From an uncultured Oscillospiraceae bacterium (lineage in GTDB: Bacteria; Bacillota; Clostridia; Oscillospirales; Oscillospiraceae), in assembly GCA_934565655.1 (NCBI GenBank), contig CAKTIE010000002.1, positions 96,749 to 160,748 on the forward strand: 64,000 nt of DNA. The letters run 5' to 3'. The notes beneath the pieces are model-generated. The model was not told the DNA's origin. It made no database searches and saw only the letters and a program-made list of their open reading frames with translations. Below, piece after piece: positions 36,401 through 45,165 of this stretch; the first letter of the stretch is position 1; every line of letters starts with the position of its first letter. Position numbers and translations under genes: made by a program.

Positions 36401-37552
36401 TTACTTTTTCTTGTTCTTGAAGAACCGGGCGGCCCAGCCGGGCTTGTTCTCCTGCCGCGCGCGGGCCACGGCCAGCGCCCCGGCGGGCACATCCTTGTCG
36501 ATGGTGGAGCCGGCGGCGGTATACGCCCCATCCCCGACGGTGACCGGGGCGATCAGGTTGGTGTTGCAGCCCAGGAACACATCGTCCCCCACGGTGCAGC
36601 GGAACTTTTTCAGGCCGTTATAGTTGGTGGTGACGGTGCCGCAGCCGAAGTTGACCCGCTTGCCGATGTCGCTGTCGCCCACATAGGTAAGGTGGCTGAC
36701 CTTGGTGCCCTCATCCAACCGGGAATTCTTCAGCTCCACGAAATCGCCGATGCGGCAGTGGTCGCCCACGGCGCAGCCGGGCCGCACATAGGCGAAGGGC
36801 CCCACGGTGGTGTGACTGCCGATGGTGCTTTCGTTCAGCTGGCTGGCGTTGACGGTGGTATCCTCGCCCACCACGCAGTCCCGGATCATGGCATTGGGGC
36901 CGATCTCACAGTCCCTGCCGATGACGGTATGGCCCCGCAGGATCGTCCCCGGCAGCAGCGTCACGCCCGGCGCCACGGCGCAGCGGGGATCCACATAGGT
37001 ATTATCGGGGTCGATGACGGTGACGCCGTTCATGGCCAGCCGCCGCATCAGCAGCTCCCGGGCGGCGGGCATGGCCGCCTGCAGTTGGGCGGCGTCGGTC
37101 ACCGGCAGGAAGGACGGCGCGATGCTGGGGCTCTGCCACAGCTGGCGGACGCCCTCGGCCTCCGCCGGGCAGTCGCCCAGCGTCAGGCCCTCCGCCAGAC
37201 GGGTGCGCAGCAGCGCGGCGTCGGCGGTATAGACGGCGCGGTTCCCCTCGCCCCACACAGGCACCACCGCGCCGGGAACGACGATCACCTCGCCCTCGGC
37301 GGCGGAAAGCGCTTCCTCCAACCTGTCATGGAAGGTCACGCCGCCGATGCCCTGCAAGACCCCGGCAGTCTCCTCCCGCCATTCCTCATCGCAGACAACA
37401 AAAAACCGCCCGACGCCGCAGGGCAATAACTCCTGACACACCCACCGGATAACGGGGCAAAAGAGTATTGTATGCAGCATCAGCGGTTTGATAGCGGTAT
37501 CAGCGCCGGCACCGCCGGCGCGAAGATCAATGATCGCCAGATTGTGATCCAT
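36401..37552 (-). CDS. glmU: GlmU-like protein with intact acetyltransferase half and degenerate uridylyltransferase half
   Basis: 383 residues against about 455 for standard GlmU. The left-handed beta-helix acetyltransferase (about 185 to the end) keeps every key residue: YVRPGC, ELKNS, SHLTYVGD, TNYNG, AAGS and the arginine in AVARARQ. The N-terminal domain does not: instead of LAAGxGTRM...PK it reads LRAGGAGADTAIKP, lacking the catalytic Arg and Lys pattern. It should acetylate glucosamine 1-phosphate but not make UDP-GlcNAc. ATG 37552 follows AGGGGGTG. It is located upstream of prs, the usual GlmU position. Confidence 0.85.
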   Translation of the reverse strand: MDHNLAIIDLRAGGAGADTAIKPLMLHTILFCPVIRWVCQELLPCGVGRFFVVCDEEWREETAGVLQGIGGVTFHDRLEEALSAAEGEVIVVPGAVVPVWGEGNRAVYTADAALLRTRLAEGLTLGDCPAEAEGVRQLWQSPSIAPSFLPVTDAAQLQAAMPAARELLMRRLAMNGVTVIDPDNTYVDPRCAVAPGVTLLPGTILRGHTVIGRDCEIGPNAMIRDCVVGEDTTVNASQLNESTIGSHTTVGPFAYVRPGCAVGDHCRIGDFVELKNSRLDEGTKVSHLTYVGDSDIGKRVNFGCGTVTTNYNGLKKFRCTVGDDVFLGCNTNLIAPVTVGDGAYTAAGSTIDKDVPAGALAVARARQENKPGWAARFFKNKKK

Positions 37553-37834
37553 TGGAAAACACCCCCTGAAAAGAGATGACAACATTTCTTCTAATGGATA
37601 GTATAACATATCCTGCGGGAAAATCCAGTGTTTTCGCAGAGAATTTCCAACAACTTTTCGCCGGGGCCGCCGCGAAAAATGGGAGAAAAGGGAGAAAGAC
37701 CGGTTTTCCCGAAAAATCAGTGTTTAAAACCAATATTTTAATGAGAAAATCCTCTTTTTTAATAATTTTGATGTTGAATTTCCGGAAGATTTGCTTTATA
37801 CTAGGTAAGCTTTTGATAGAGGGGTGGAAAAGTC
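37553..37834. promoter_or_regulatory. Divergent promoter region of glmU (-) and trmL (+)
   Basis: Plus: TTGAAT (37774-37779), 17 bases, TATACT (37797-37802) toward trmL. Minus: a TATACT box near 37596-37601 without a clear -35. Two A/T-rich stretches separate them. I see no gene or riboswitch in these 282 bases. Confidence 0.55.
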
Positions 37835-38326
37835 ATGCTGAACATCGTGCTGGTAGAGCCGGAGATCCCGCAGAACTGCGGCAATATCGCCCGCACCTGC
37901 GCCGCCACCGGCAGCCGCCTGCATCTTGTCCGCCCCCTGGGCTTTGATATCTCCGACCGGGCCGTGAAGCGGGCCGGTCTGGACTACTGGCATCTGGTGG
38001 AGGTGCGGGACTACGACGGGCTGGACGATCTGTTCCAACGGCATCCCGAGGCGCTGGCCGATCTGTGGCTGGCCACCACCAAGGCGCCGCAGGACTACAC
38101 CGGAGCCCGGTTCTCTCCCGACTGCTGGCTGTTCTTCGGCAAGGAGACGGCGGGCCTGCCGGAGGTTTTCCGCATGGCCCACTATGACCGGTGCATCCGG
38201 CTGCCCATGCGCAGCGATGCCCGCAGCCTGAACCTCAGTAATTCTGTTGCCATCCTCACCTACGAGGCGCTGCGTCAGAACGGCTTTCCCGGCCTGACGG
38301 GCGTGGGTGAGATGGCGGAACGATAA
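37835..38326 (+). CDS. trmL: tRNA (cytidine(34)-2'-O)-methyltransferase
   Basis: 163 residues of a small SPOUT methyltransferase with the trefoil-knot motifs: EPEIPQNCGNIARTCAATG (1), LFFGKETAGLP (2) and IRLPMRSDARSLNLSNSVAI (3). It methylates the wobble base of certain leucine tRNAs. The start follows AGAGGGGTGG. It is 28 bases before pgk, so the two are probably cotranscribed. Confidence 0.94.
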   Translation: MLNIVLVEPEIPQNCGNIARTCAATGSRLHLVRPLGFDISDRAVKRAGLDYWHLVEVRDYDGLDDLFQRHPEALADLWLATTKAPQDYTGARFSPDCWLFFGKETAGLPEVFRMAHYDRCIRLPMRSDARSLNLSNSVAILTYEALRQNGFPGLTGVGEMAER

Positions 38327-38354
38327 CAACACGCTTGTAAAGGAGACGTGAACG

Positions 38355-39548
38355 ATGAACTACAACAAGAAAACCATCATGGACGTGGATGTGGCGGGCA
38401 AGAAGATCCTGCTGCGCTGCGATTTCAACGTACCCCAGGACAAGGCCACCGGCGAGATCACCAGCGACAAGCGCATCGTGGCGGCGCTGCCCACCATCCG
38501 CTATCTGCTGGACAAGGGCGCGGCGGTCATCGCCTGCTCCCATCTGGGCAAGCCCAAGGGCGAGTGGAAGGAAAAGCTGAGCCTTGCCCCCGTGGCAAAG
38601 CGCCTCAGTGAGCTGCTGGGCCGCGAGGTCATTTTCGCCAGAGATATCGTGGGCGAGGACGCCAAGGCCAAGGCCGCGGCCTTGAAGGGCGGCGAGATCA
38701 TGCTGCTGGAGAACCTGCGCTTCGACATCCGCGAGGAGAAGAACGACCCCGAATTCGCCAAGGAGCTGGCCTCTATGGCGGAGCTGTATGTGTCCGATGC
38801 CTTCGGCACCGTGCACCGCGCCCACGCCTCCACCGCCGGTGTGGCGGCCTTCCTGCCCGCCGTGTCCGGCCTGCTGGTGGCCAAGGAGCTGGAGATCATG
38901 GGCAAGGCGCTGGACGATCCCAAGCGGCCCTTCGTGGCGGTGCTGGGCGGCGCCAAGATCAGCGACAAGCTGGGCGTGATCCGCAATCTGCTGGACAAGG
39001 CCGACACCATCATCATCGGCGGCGGTATGGCCTACACCTTTGCCAAGGCCCAGGGCGGCGAAATCGGCAAGAGCCTGTGCGAGAACGACAAGCTGGACTA
39101 TGCGCTGGAGATGATCGAAAAGGCCAGGAAGAACGGCGTGAAGCTGCTGCTGCCCACCGATACCGTGGCCGCCGACAGCTTCTCCAACGACGCCAAGCGC
39201 ATGGTGGTCAGCACCATGGACATCCCCGCCGACTACGAGGGCATGGACATCGGCCCCGATACCACCAGGACCTTCTGCGACGCCGTGAAGGGCGCGGGCA
39301 CCGTGGTATGGAACGGCCCCATGGGCGTGTTTGAGTTCGAGAACTTTGCCGCAGGCACCCGTGCCATGGCCCAGGCCCTGGCCGACAGCGGCGCTGTCAC
39401 CATCGTGGGCGGCGGCGACAGCGCGGCGGCCGTGGAGCAGATGGGCTTCGCTGACAAGATCACCCACATCTCCACCGGCGGCGGCGCGTCTCTGGAATTT
39501 CTGGAGGGTCTGGAGCTGCCCGGCGTGGCATGCCTCTTAGATAAATAA
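38355..39548 (+). CDS. pgk: Phosphoglycerate kinase
   Basis: 397 residues. Motifs: [11 protein letters not shown], the substrate arginine/histidine stretch [38 protein letters not shown] and the ATP-binding [13 protein letters not shown]. The start lies after AAAGGAGACGTG. It makes ATP from 1,3-bisphosphoglycerate and leads the lower-glycolysis run with tpiA and gpmI; gap is not in this run. Confidence 0.97.
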   Translation: MNYNKKTIMDVDVAGKKILLRCDFNVPQDKATGEITSDKRIVAALPTIRYLLDKGAAVIACSHLGKPKGEWKEKLSLAPVAKRLSELLGREVIFARDIVGEDAKAKAAALKGGEIMLLENLRFDIREEKNDPEFAKELASMAELYVSDAFGTVHRAHASTAGVAAFLPAVSGLLVAKELEIMGKALDDPKRPFVAVLGGAKISDKLGVIRNLLDKADTIIIGGGMAYTFAKAQGGEIGKSLCENDKLDYALEMIEKARKNGVKLLLPTDTVAADSFSNDAKRMVVSTMDIPADYEGMDIGPDTTRTFCDAVKGAGTVVWNGPMGVFEFENFAAGTRAMAQALADSGAVTIVGGGDSAAAVEQMGFADKITHISTGGGASLEFLEGLELPGVACLLDK

Positions 39549-39714
39549 AGAGGGGATTTCATCCCCCCTTTAGATCCCCCCCACCAGTCTGCGGACTGGT
39601 GACGCCGCCCCGGGCGGCTGGATCGCGGTATTTTTCCGACGTTCACGCCGCCGGAAAAATGATTGAAATATAATTTTTCATGATCATTTGAAATAGATAG
39701 AGGAGTTTAAAAAC
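39549..39714 (+). repeat. Intergenic hairpins between pgk and tpiA, with partial dispersed element (copy D)
   Basis: GAGGGGAT-TTC-ATCCCCCC, ACCAGTC-TGCG-GACTGGT, GCCGCCCCGGGCGGC, then ATTTTTCCGACG-TTCACGC-CGCCGGAAAAAT followed by GATTGAAAT. The last hairpin plus tail corresponds to the middle hairpin of copy B (42111-42150), with C-G pairs replacing T-A. Confidence 0.6.
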
Positions 39715-40488
<774 letters not shown>

Positions 40489-40515
40489 CATACCGCGAGA
40501 AAGGAAGGTTCTGTC

Positions 40516-42027
40516 ATGAACAAGACACCGACTACGCTGATCATCATGGACGGTTTCGGCCTGGCTCCCGCCAGCGACGACAACGCCGTAACGCTGGCCA
40601 ACACGCCGGTGCTTGACCGGCTGTTCAAGGAATACGCCCACACCACCCTGTCCGCCAGCGGACTGGACGTGGGTCTGCCCGCCGGGCAGATGGGCAACAG
40701 CGAGGTAGGACACACCAACATCGGCGGCGGCCGGGTGGTATTTCAGGATCTGCCCCGCATCAGCCGTGCCATCGACGACGGCAGCTTCTTCAAAAACGAG
40801 GCCTATAACAAGGCCATGGACGACTGTCTGAAGCACGGCAGCAGCCTGCATCTGTACGGCCTGCTGTCCGACGGCGGCGTACACTCCCACATCCAGCACC
40901 TGTTCGCCCTGCTGCAGATGGCAAAGAACAAGGGTCTTACCAGGGTCTATGTCCACTGCTTCCTGGACGGCCGCGACGTGTCCCCCACCAGCGGCAAGGG
41001 CTTCGTGGAGGAACTGCGGAACAAGTGCGCCCAGCTGGGCGTGGGCAAGATCGCCACGGTGATGGGCCGCTACTACGCCATGGACCGCGACAAGCGCTGG
41101 GAGCGCGTGCAGATGGCTTATGACGCCATGGTCTACGGTGAGGGCGTGCAGAACCCCGATCCCGTGGACGCCGTGGCCAAGTCCTACGCCAATGGCGTCA
41201 CCGACGAGTTCGTGGAGCCTGTGGTTTGCGACAAGGAGGGTACCATCGGTGACAACGACAGCGTCATCTTCTTCAACTACCGTCCCGACCGCGCCCGTGA
41301 GATCACCCGCGCCATTGTGGATCCCGATTTTGACGGCTTCCAGCGGGAGTTCTTCCCCACCACCTATGTGTGCAACACCGAGTATGACGCCTCCATGCCC
41401 AATGTGCTGGTGGCATGGCCCCGTGTGGCGGTGAAGAACGGTCTGGGCGAGTACCTCAGCAGCATGGGCATGACCCAGCTGCGCATTGCCGAGACGGAGA
41501 AGTACGCCCACGTCACCTTCTTCTTCAACGGCGGCGTAGAAAAGCAGTACCCCGGCGAGGATCGGGTGCTGGTGCCCTCCCCCAAGGTGGCCACCTACGA
41601 CCTCCAGCCGGAAATGAGCGCCTTTGAGGTGTGCGACAAGTGCGTGGAGCGCATCGAGTCCGGCGCCTATGACGTGATCATCCTGAACTTCGCCAACTGC
41701 GACATGGTGGGCCACACCGGCGTGCTGGAGGCCGCCATCAAGGCGGTAGAGACCGTGGACACCTGTGTGGGCAAGGTGGTGGATGCCACGCTGAAAATGG
41801 GCGGCATCGCCATGATCACCGCCGACCACGGCAACGCCGAGGATATGAAGCAGCCCGACGGCAGCCCCATGACCGCCCACACCACCAATCTGGTGCCCTT
41901 CATCCTGTGCGGCGCTGGCAGCGAGCTGCGCACCGGCCGTCTGGCCGACATCGCCCCCACCATTCTGGACGTGCTGGGTCTGGCCTGCCCGCCGGAGATG
42001 GATGGACGGACGCTGATCGTAAGATAA
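40516..42027 (+). CDS. gpmI: 2,3-bisphosphoglycerate-independent phosphoglycerate mutase
   Basis: 503 residues, alkaline-phosphatase fold with two Mn sites: IIMDGFG and GQMGNSEVGH with the phosphorylated serine (near residue 60), HCFLDGRDVSP, FFNYRPDRAREITRA, NCDMVGHTG and ADHGNAE. RBS GAAAGGAAGG. The stop TAA is the first part of repeat copy B (TAACTGGCG). Confidence 0.97.
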   Translation: MNKTPTTLIIMDGFGLAPASDDNAVTLANTPVLDRLFKEYAHTTLSASGLDVGLPAGQMGNSEVGHTNIGGGRVVFQDLPRISRAIDDGSFFKNEAYNKAMDDCLKHGSSLHLYGLLSDGGVHSHIQHLFALLQMAKNKGLTRVYVHCFLDGRDVSPTSGKGFVEELRNKCAQLGVGKIATVMGRYYAMDRDKRWERVQMAYDAMVYGEGVQNPDPVDAVAKSYANGVTDEFVEPVVCDKEGTIGDNDSVIFFNYRPDRAREITRAIVDPDFDGFQREFFPTTYVCNTEYDASMPNVLVAWPRVAVKNGLGEYLSSMGMTQLRIAETEKYAHVTFFFNGGVEKQYPGEDRVLVPSPKVATYDLQPEMSAFEVCDKCVERIESGAYDVIILNFANCDMVGHTGVLEAAIKAVETVDTCVGKVVDATLKMGGIAMITADHGNAEDMKQPDGSPMTAHTTNLVPFILCGAGSELRTGRLADIAPTILDVLGLACPPEMDGRTLIVR

Positions 42028-42190
42028 CTGGCGAAAAGTCTTGCGACTTTTCTGCCAAAAGGTTTGCGGCCGACCGCGCGCGTCCTTCGGACACACTTGC
42101 GGCCGAGAAGAATTTTTCTGACGCACATGTCGTCAGAAAAATGATTGCATTTTTTCGCGGCGTCCGCGCCGCGAACTCTGCGAGGCTTTT
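42025..42190 (+). repeat. Multi-hairpin dispersed element, copy B
   Basis: Begins exactly at the gpmI stop codon. Hairpins: TGGC-GAAAAGTC-TTGC-GACTTTTC-T-GCCA; ATTTTTCTGACG-CACATGT-CGTCAGAAAAAT; TTCGCGGCG-TC-CGCGCCGCGAA; tail CTGCGAGGCTTTT. Compared with copy A, stem bases differ in pairs (AT to GC in hairpin 1; GCGCCG to CGCGGCG in hairpin 3). Confidence 0.75.
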
Positions 42191-42272
42191 GTAGGGGCGG
42201 ACGACTCTGTCCGCCCCTCAATATACCACAACACCATTTCATCATTCCCTCAACTCAGGAGGAACCACATAC

Positions 42273-43235
42273 ATGAATATCACCGTCATCGGCTGCGGGC
42301 GCTGGGGCTCGCTGATCACATGGTATCTGGACCGCACCGGTCATCACGTCACGCTGTACGGCCGCTCCGGCTCCGCCCGGATGCAGCGGTTTCTGGAAAC
42401 GCGCAGCAATGACCTGCTGACGCTGCCGGAATCCATCACGCTGTCCACCGACCTCTCCTGCGTGAAGGACGCAGAGGTCATTATCATCTCCATCGGCTCC
42501 CAGAGCCTGCGGGGCCTGATGGAGGAGCTGCGGGCCATGACGCCGCGGGACAAGATCTTCACGCTGTGCATGAAGGGTCTGGAGATCGGCACCGGCGAGC
42601 GGCTGAGCCAGGTGGCCCGGGAGTATCTGGACGATTCCAACGCCATCGCCGTGTGGCTGGGGCCGGGCCATGTGCAGGAGTTCTACCGCGGCGTACCCAA
42701 CTGCATGGTCATTGACAGCGAGGATCAGCAGGTCAAGCAGCGGCTGGTGAAGGAATTCTCCAGCGATCTGATCCGCTTCTACTACGGCAACGACCTGCTG
42801 GGCAACGAGGTGGGCGCGGCGGCCAAGAACGTGGTGGGCATTGCCGCCGGTTTTCTGGACGGCGCGGGACTGGTGACGCTGAAGGGTGCGCTGATGAGCC
42901 GCGGCACCCGCGAGGTGGCCCGTCTCATCAAGGCCATGGGCGGCAACGAGCTGTCCGCCTACGGACTGTGCCATCTGGGCGACTATGAGGCCACGGTGTT
43001 CTCCCCTTACAGCCACAACCGGCAGTTCGGCGAGTGCTTCGTGCAGGGCAAGCCCTACACCCAGCTGGCCGAGGGCTACTATACCGTCAAGGCGCTGGTG
43101 CAGCTGGGAAAGCAGTACGGCGTGGAGCTGCCCATCTGCCAGTCGGTATATCACATCCTCTATGAAAACGGCGACCCCCACGAGGCCATCCGCATGCTGA
43201 TGGGCCGCGACCTGAAGGGCGAATTCGATAACTGA
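42273..43235 (+). CDS. gpsA: Glycerol-3-phosphate dehydrogenase (NAD(P)+)
   Basis: 320 residues: N-terminal Rossmann fold VIGCGRWGSLI, then CMKGLEIGTGERLS, GPGHVQEF, the catalytic lysine in GAAAKNVVGIAAG, and SRGTREVARLIKAMGG. It reduces dihydroxyacetone phosphate for phospholipid synthesis, fitting its place next to the triose-phosphate genes. RBS CAGGAGGAACC. A terminator follows. Confidence 0.94.
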   Translation: MNITVIGCGRWGSLITWYLDRTGHHVTLYGRSGSARMQRFLETRSNDLLTLPESITLSTDLSCVKDAEVIIISIGSQSLRGLMEELRAMTPRDKIFTLCMKGLEIGTGERLSQVAREYLDDSNAIAVWLGPGHVQEFYRGVPNCMVIDSEDQQVKQRLVKEFSSDLIRFYYGNDLLGNEVGAAAKNVVGIAAGFLDGAGLVTLKGALMSRGTREVARLIKAMGGNELSAYGLCHLGDYEATVFSPYSHNRQFGECFVQGKPYTQLAEGYYTVKALVQLGKQYGVELPICQSVYHILYENGDPHEAIRMLMGRDLKGEFDN

Positions 43236-43269
43236 AAACACTCCTTTCACCAAATCCTGTAAAAATGTA

Positions 43270-43317
43270 TAAAATGACCTCTGTCCGTCCAAAATAGGCG
43301 GCAGAGGTCATTTTTTC
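43270..43317 (+). terminator. Terminator of gpsA
   Basis: AAAATGACCTCTG pairs with CAGAGGTCATTTT around an 18-base loop, then T's. The following 60 bases are very GC-rich (CCGGCCGGCCGCCGGCCG) before the next gene. Confidence 0.75.
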
Positions 43318-43381
43318 ATTCCGGCCGGCCGCCGGCCGTAACAGGCGGCCATCGGAGACGCCTCCGGTGAAAGGAGAAGCT

Positions 43382-44023
43382 ATGGAATTTATGAAACAGC
43401 ACCGCCGCGCCCTTTACATCGCGCTGGCGCTGTGCGTGGTGGCCGCCGGTGTGACGGGATATCTGGTAACGAACCGCAAAGCGCCCACCCAGCAGGCATC
43501 CGCCAACCAGCCGGTGGTGGACGTAAAGCCCCCGGTAGTAACGCCGGTGAAGCCCGATCTGCCCGCACAAGAGGAGCCGGAGGAGGAAGAGCCGCCTGTG
43601 GAGGCCGCCGCCCAGCTGCTGCCCCAGGTGGTGTCCCCGCTGGACGGCACCACGGTGACGGTGTTCAGCATGTCGGAGCTTTTGTATGACGAGACCATGG
43701 CCGACTGGCGCACCCATGAGGGGCTGGACATTCAGGCGGCCGAGGGCGACGCGGTGAAAACCGCCGCCGCGGGCGAGGTGACCTCCGTCACCCAGGATGA
43801 GCTGATGGGCACCACCGTGTGCATCACCCACAGCGGCGGCTACGTCACCCGTTACAGCAGCCTGCAGGAGAATCCTCCCATCAGCCAGGGCCAACAGTTG
43901 AAGGCCGGTGACATTGTGGGCTATGTGGGCACCGCTGCCGCCGAGGCCACCATGGGTCCCCATCTGCACTTCGCCGTGGAGAAGGACGGGACGCTGATCG
44001 ACCCCAAGGAATATGTAAAATAA
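43382..44023 (+). CDS. Membrane-anchored M23 peptidase, SpoIIQ-like
   Basis: 213 residues: cytoplasmic start, one transmembrane helix (LYIALALCVVAAGVTGYLV, 12-30), a Pro/Glu-rich linker (about 38-75), and a M23 domain with THEGLDIQA and GPHLHFAVE, so both zinc-ligand motifs are intact. Size and layout match SpoIIQ, the forespore protein of the engulfment channel, and clostridial SpoIIQ also keeps the catalytic histidines. General M23 endopeptidase is the alternative. ATG 43382 follows AAAGGAG. No sigma-F promoter was recognised with confidence. Confidence 0.7.
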   Translation: MEFMKQHRRALYIALALCVVAAGVTGYLVTNRKAPTQQASANQPVVDVKPPVVTPVKPDLPAQEEPEEEEPPVEAAAQLLPQVVSPLDGTTVTVFSMSELLYDETMADWRTHEGLDIQAAEGDAVKTAAAGEVTSVTQDELMGTTVCITHSGGYVTRYSSLQENPPISQGQQLKAGDIVGYVGTAAAEATMGPHLHFAVEKDGTLIDPKEYVK

Positions 44024-44055
44024 CTGGCGCAAAATCTTTGATTTTGCTGCCAAAA
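44021..44055 (+). repeat. Dispersed element, copy C (first hairpin only)
   Basis: Begins at the stop codon TAA of the preceding gene: TAACTGGC-GCAAAATC-TTT-GATTTTGC-T-GCCA. Same form as hairpin 1 of copies A and B with again a different but paired stem. Confidence 0.65.
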
Positions 44056-44087
44056 AGCAGCCGTTTTTACAAACGGCTGCTTTTTTG
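44053..44087 (+). terminator. Terminator after the SpoIIQ-like gene
   Basis: AGCAGCCGTTT - TTAC - AAACGGCTGCT followed by TTTTT. Confidence 0.85.
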
Positions 44088-44162
44088 CGAAAACCGGGAA
44101 CTTTTTCCTGACCGTCAACGTCACATAAGCAGGAAGATCCAAAATGAAGGAGGTTTTTGCTT

Positions 44163-45128
44163 ATGAAACGTATCACCACTCTCTTGCTGACGCTGGTACT
44201 GGTCCTGCTTCTGGCAGGCTGCGGCAGCGCACAGGCAGCCGGCAGTGACAGCGCGGCCGCGCCCATGGACTTCGGCGATGGCTATTGGAACACCGTTGAC
44301 AGCAACGGCAGCGATGAAAACTACGACATCGTGGATGACGCCGCCGAACCGGGCGCCATGGAGGCAGAAAACGGCGGCGCGGCCCAGACCAACAAGCCCG
44401 CCAAGCGCATCTATACCGGCTATATGGAGATGCAGACGCTGGACTTTGACGCCGCCAGCAGCGGCATCGACGCGCTGGTGGAGGAGCTGGGCGGCTATTT
44501 CCAGCAGAGCAGCACCTCCAACGGCAGCAGCGGCTACCGTCACGCCAACTACACCATCCGCGTTCCGGCGGAGCAGTTTGAGACCTTCTTCCAGAAGGCC
44601 GGTGAGCTGTGCCATGTGACCTATTCCACCACCAATACCGACGACGTGTCCGAAAGCTACTACGACACGGAGGCCCGGCTGGAGACGGCCCGCATCAAGC
44701 TGGGACGCCTGCAGGAGCTGCTGGCCAAGGCCACCAGCATGGAGGACATCATCACCATCGAAAGCTCCATCTCCGAGACGGAGTGGGATATCGAGAACCT
44801 CAGCGGCACGCTGCGGCACTATGACGCGCTGGTGGACTACGCCACCATCAACGTGGAGCTCAGCGAGGTCTACAAGCTGTCCGGGCAGGACGAGGCCGTC
44901 ACCACCTTCGGCGGGCGGCTGGGCCAGTCCTTCGTCAACGGCCTGAAGTCCGTGGGCAACGCGCTGGAGGATTTCGCCGTGTGGCTGGCGTACAGCTGGT
45001 TCTGGCTGCTGGTGATTGCGGCGGTGATCGTGGTGATCGTGCGTATCGCGCGCCGCAAGGGCGGCGGGAAGAAGTTCTCCCTGAAGCGGAAAAAAGCAAA
45101 GACCGGGGACACGGAGCCGAAGGAGTAA
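44163..45128 (+). CDS. DUF4349 lipoprotein
   Basis: 321 residues. Signal peptide with lipobox LLAGC (Cys 20), a Ser/Asp-rich linker, a DUF4349 domain (KRIYTGYMEMQTLDFDAA... about 80-270) with coiled-coil stretch LETARIKLGRLQELLAKA, a transmembrane helix (WFWLLVIAAVIVVIVRIA, near 285) and a lysine-rich tail. Anchored outside the membrane by both lipid and helix. Function of the family is unknown. ATG 44163 lies after GAAGGAGG. Confidence 0.85.
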   Translation: MKRITTLLLTLVLVLLLAGCGSAQAAGSDSAAAPMDFGDGYWNTVDSNGSDENYDIVDDAAEPGAMEAENGGAAQTNKPAKRIYTGYMEMQTLDFDAASSGIDALVEELGGYFQQSSTSNGSSGYRHANYTIRVPAEQFETFFQKAGELCHVTYSTTNTDDVSESYYDTEARLETARIKLGRLQELLAKATSMEDIITIESSISETEWDIENLSGTLRHYDALVDYATINVELSEVYKLSGQDEAVTTFGGRLGQSFVNGLKSVGNALEDFAVWLAYSWFWLLVIAAVIVVIVRIARRKGGGKKFSLKRKKAKTGDTEPKE

Positions 45129-45131
45129 CAT

Positions 45132-45164
45132 AAAAAATGACCGGCAGGGCCGGTCATTTTTTTG
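45132..45164. terminator. Bidirectional terminator
   Basis: AAAAATGACCGGC - AGG - GCCGGTCATTTTT between the convergent lipoprotein and ATPase genes. Confidence 0.85.
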
Positions 45165-45165
45165 C

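Noticed and set aside
43236..43381. Sigma-F promoter before the SpoIIQ-like gene
   Set aside because: A GTATA occurs near 43266 but no matching GG-type -10 at the right distance was found, so forespore control could not be supported.
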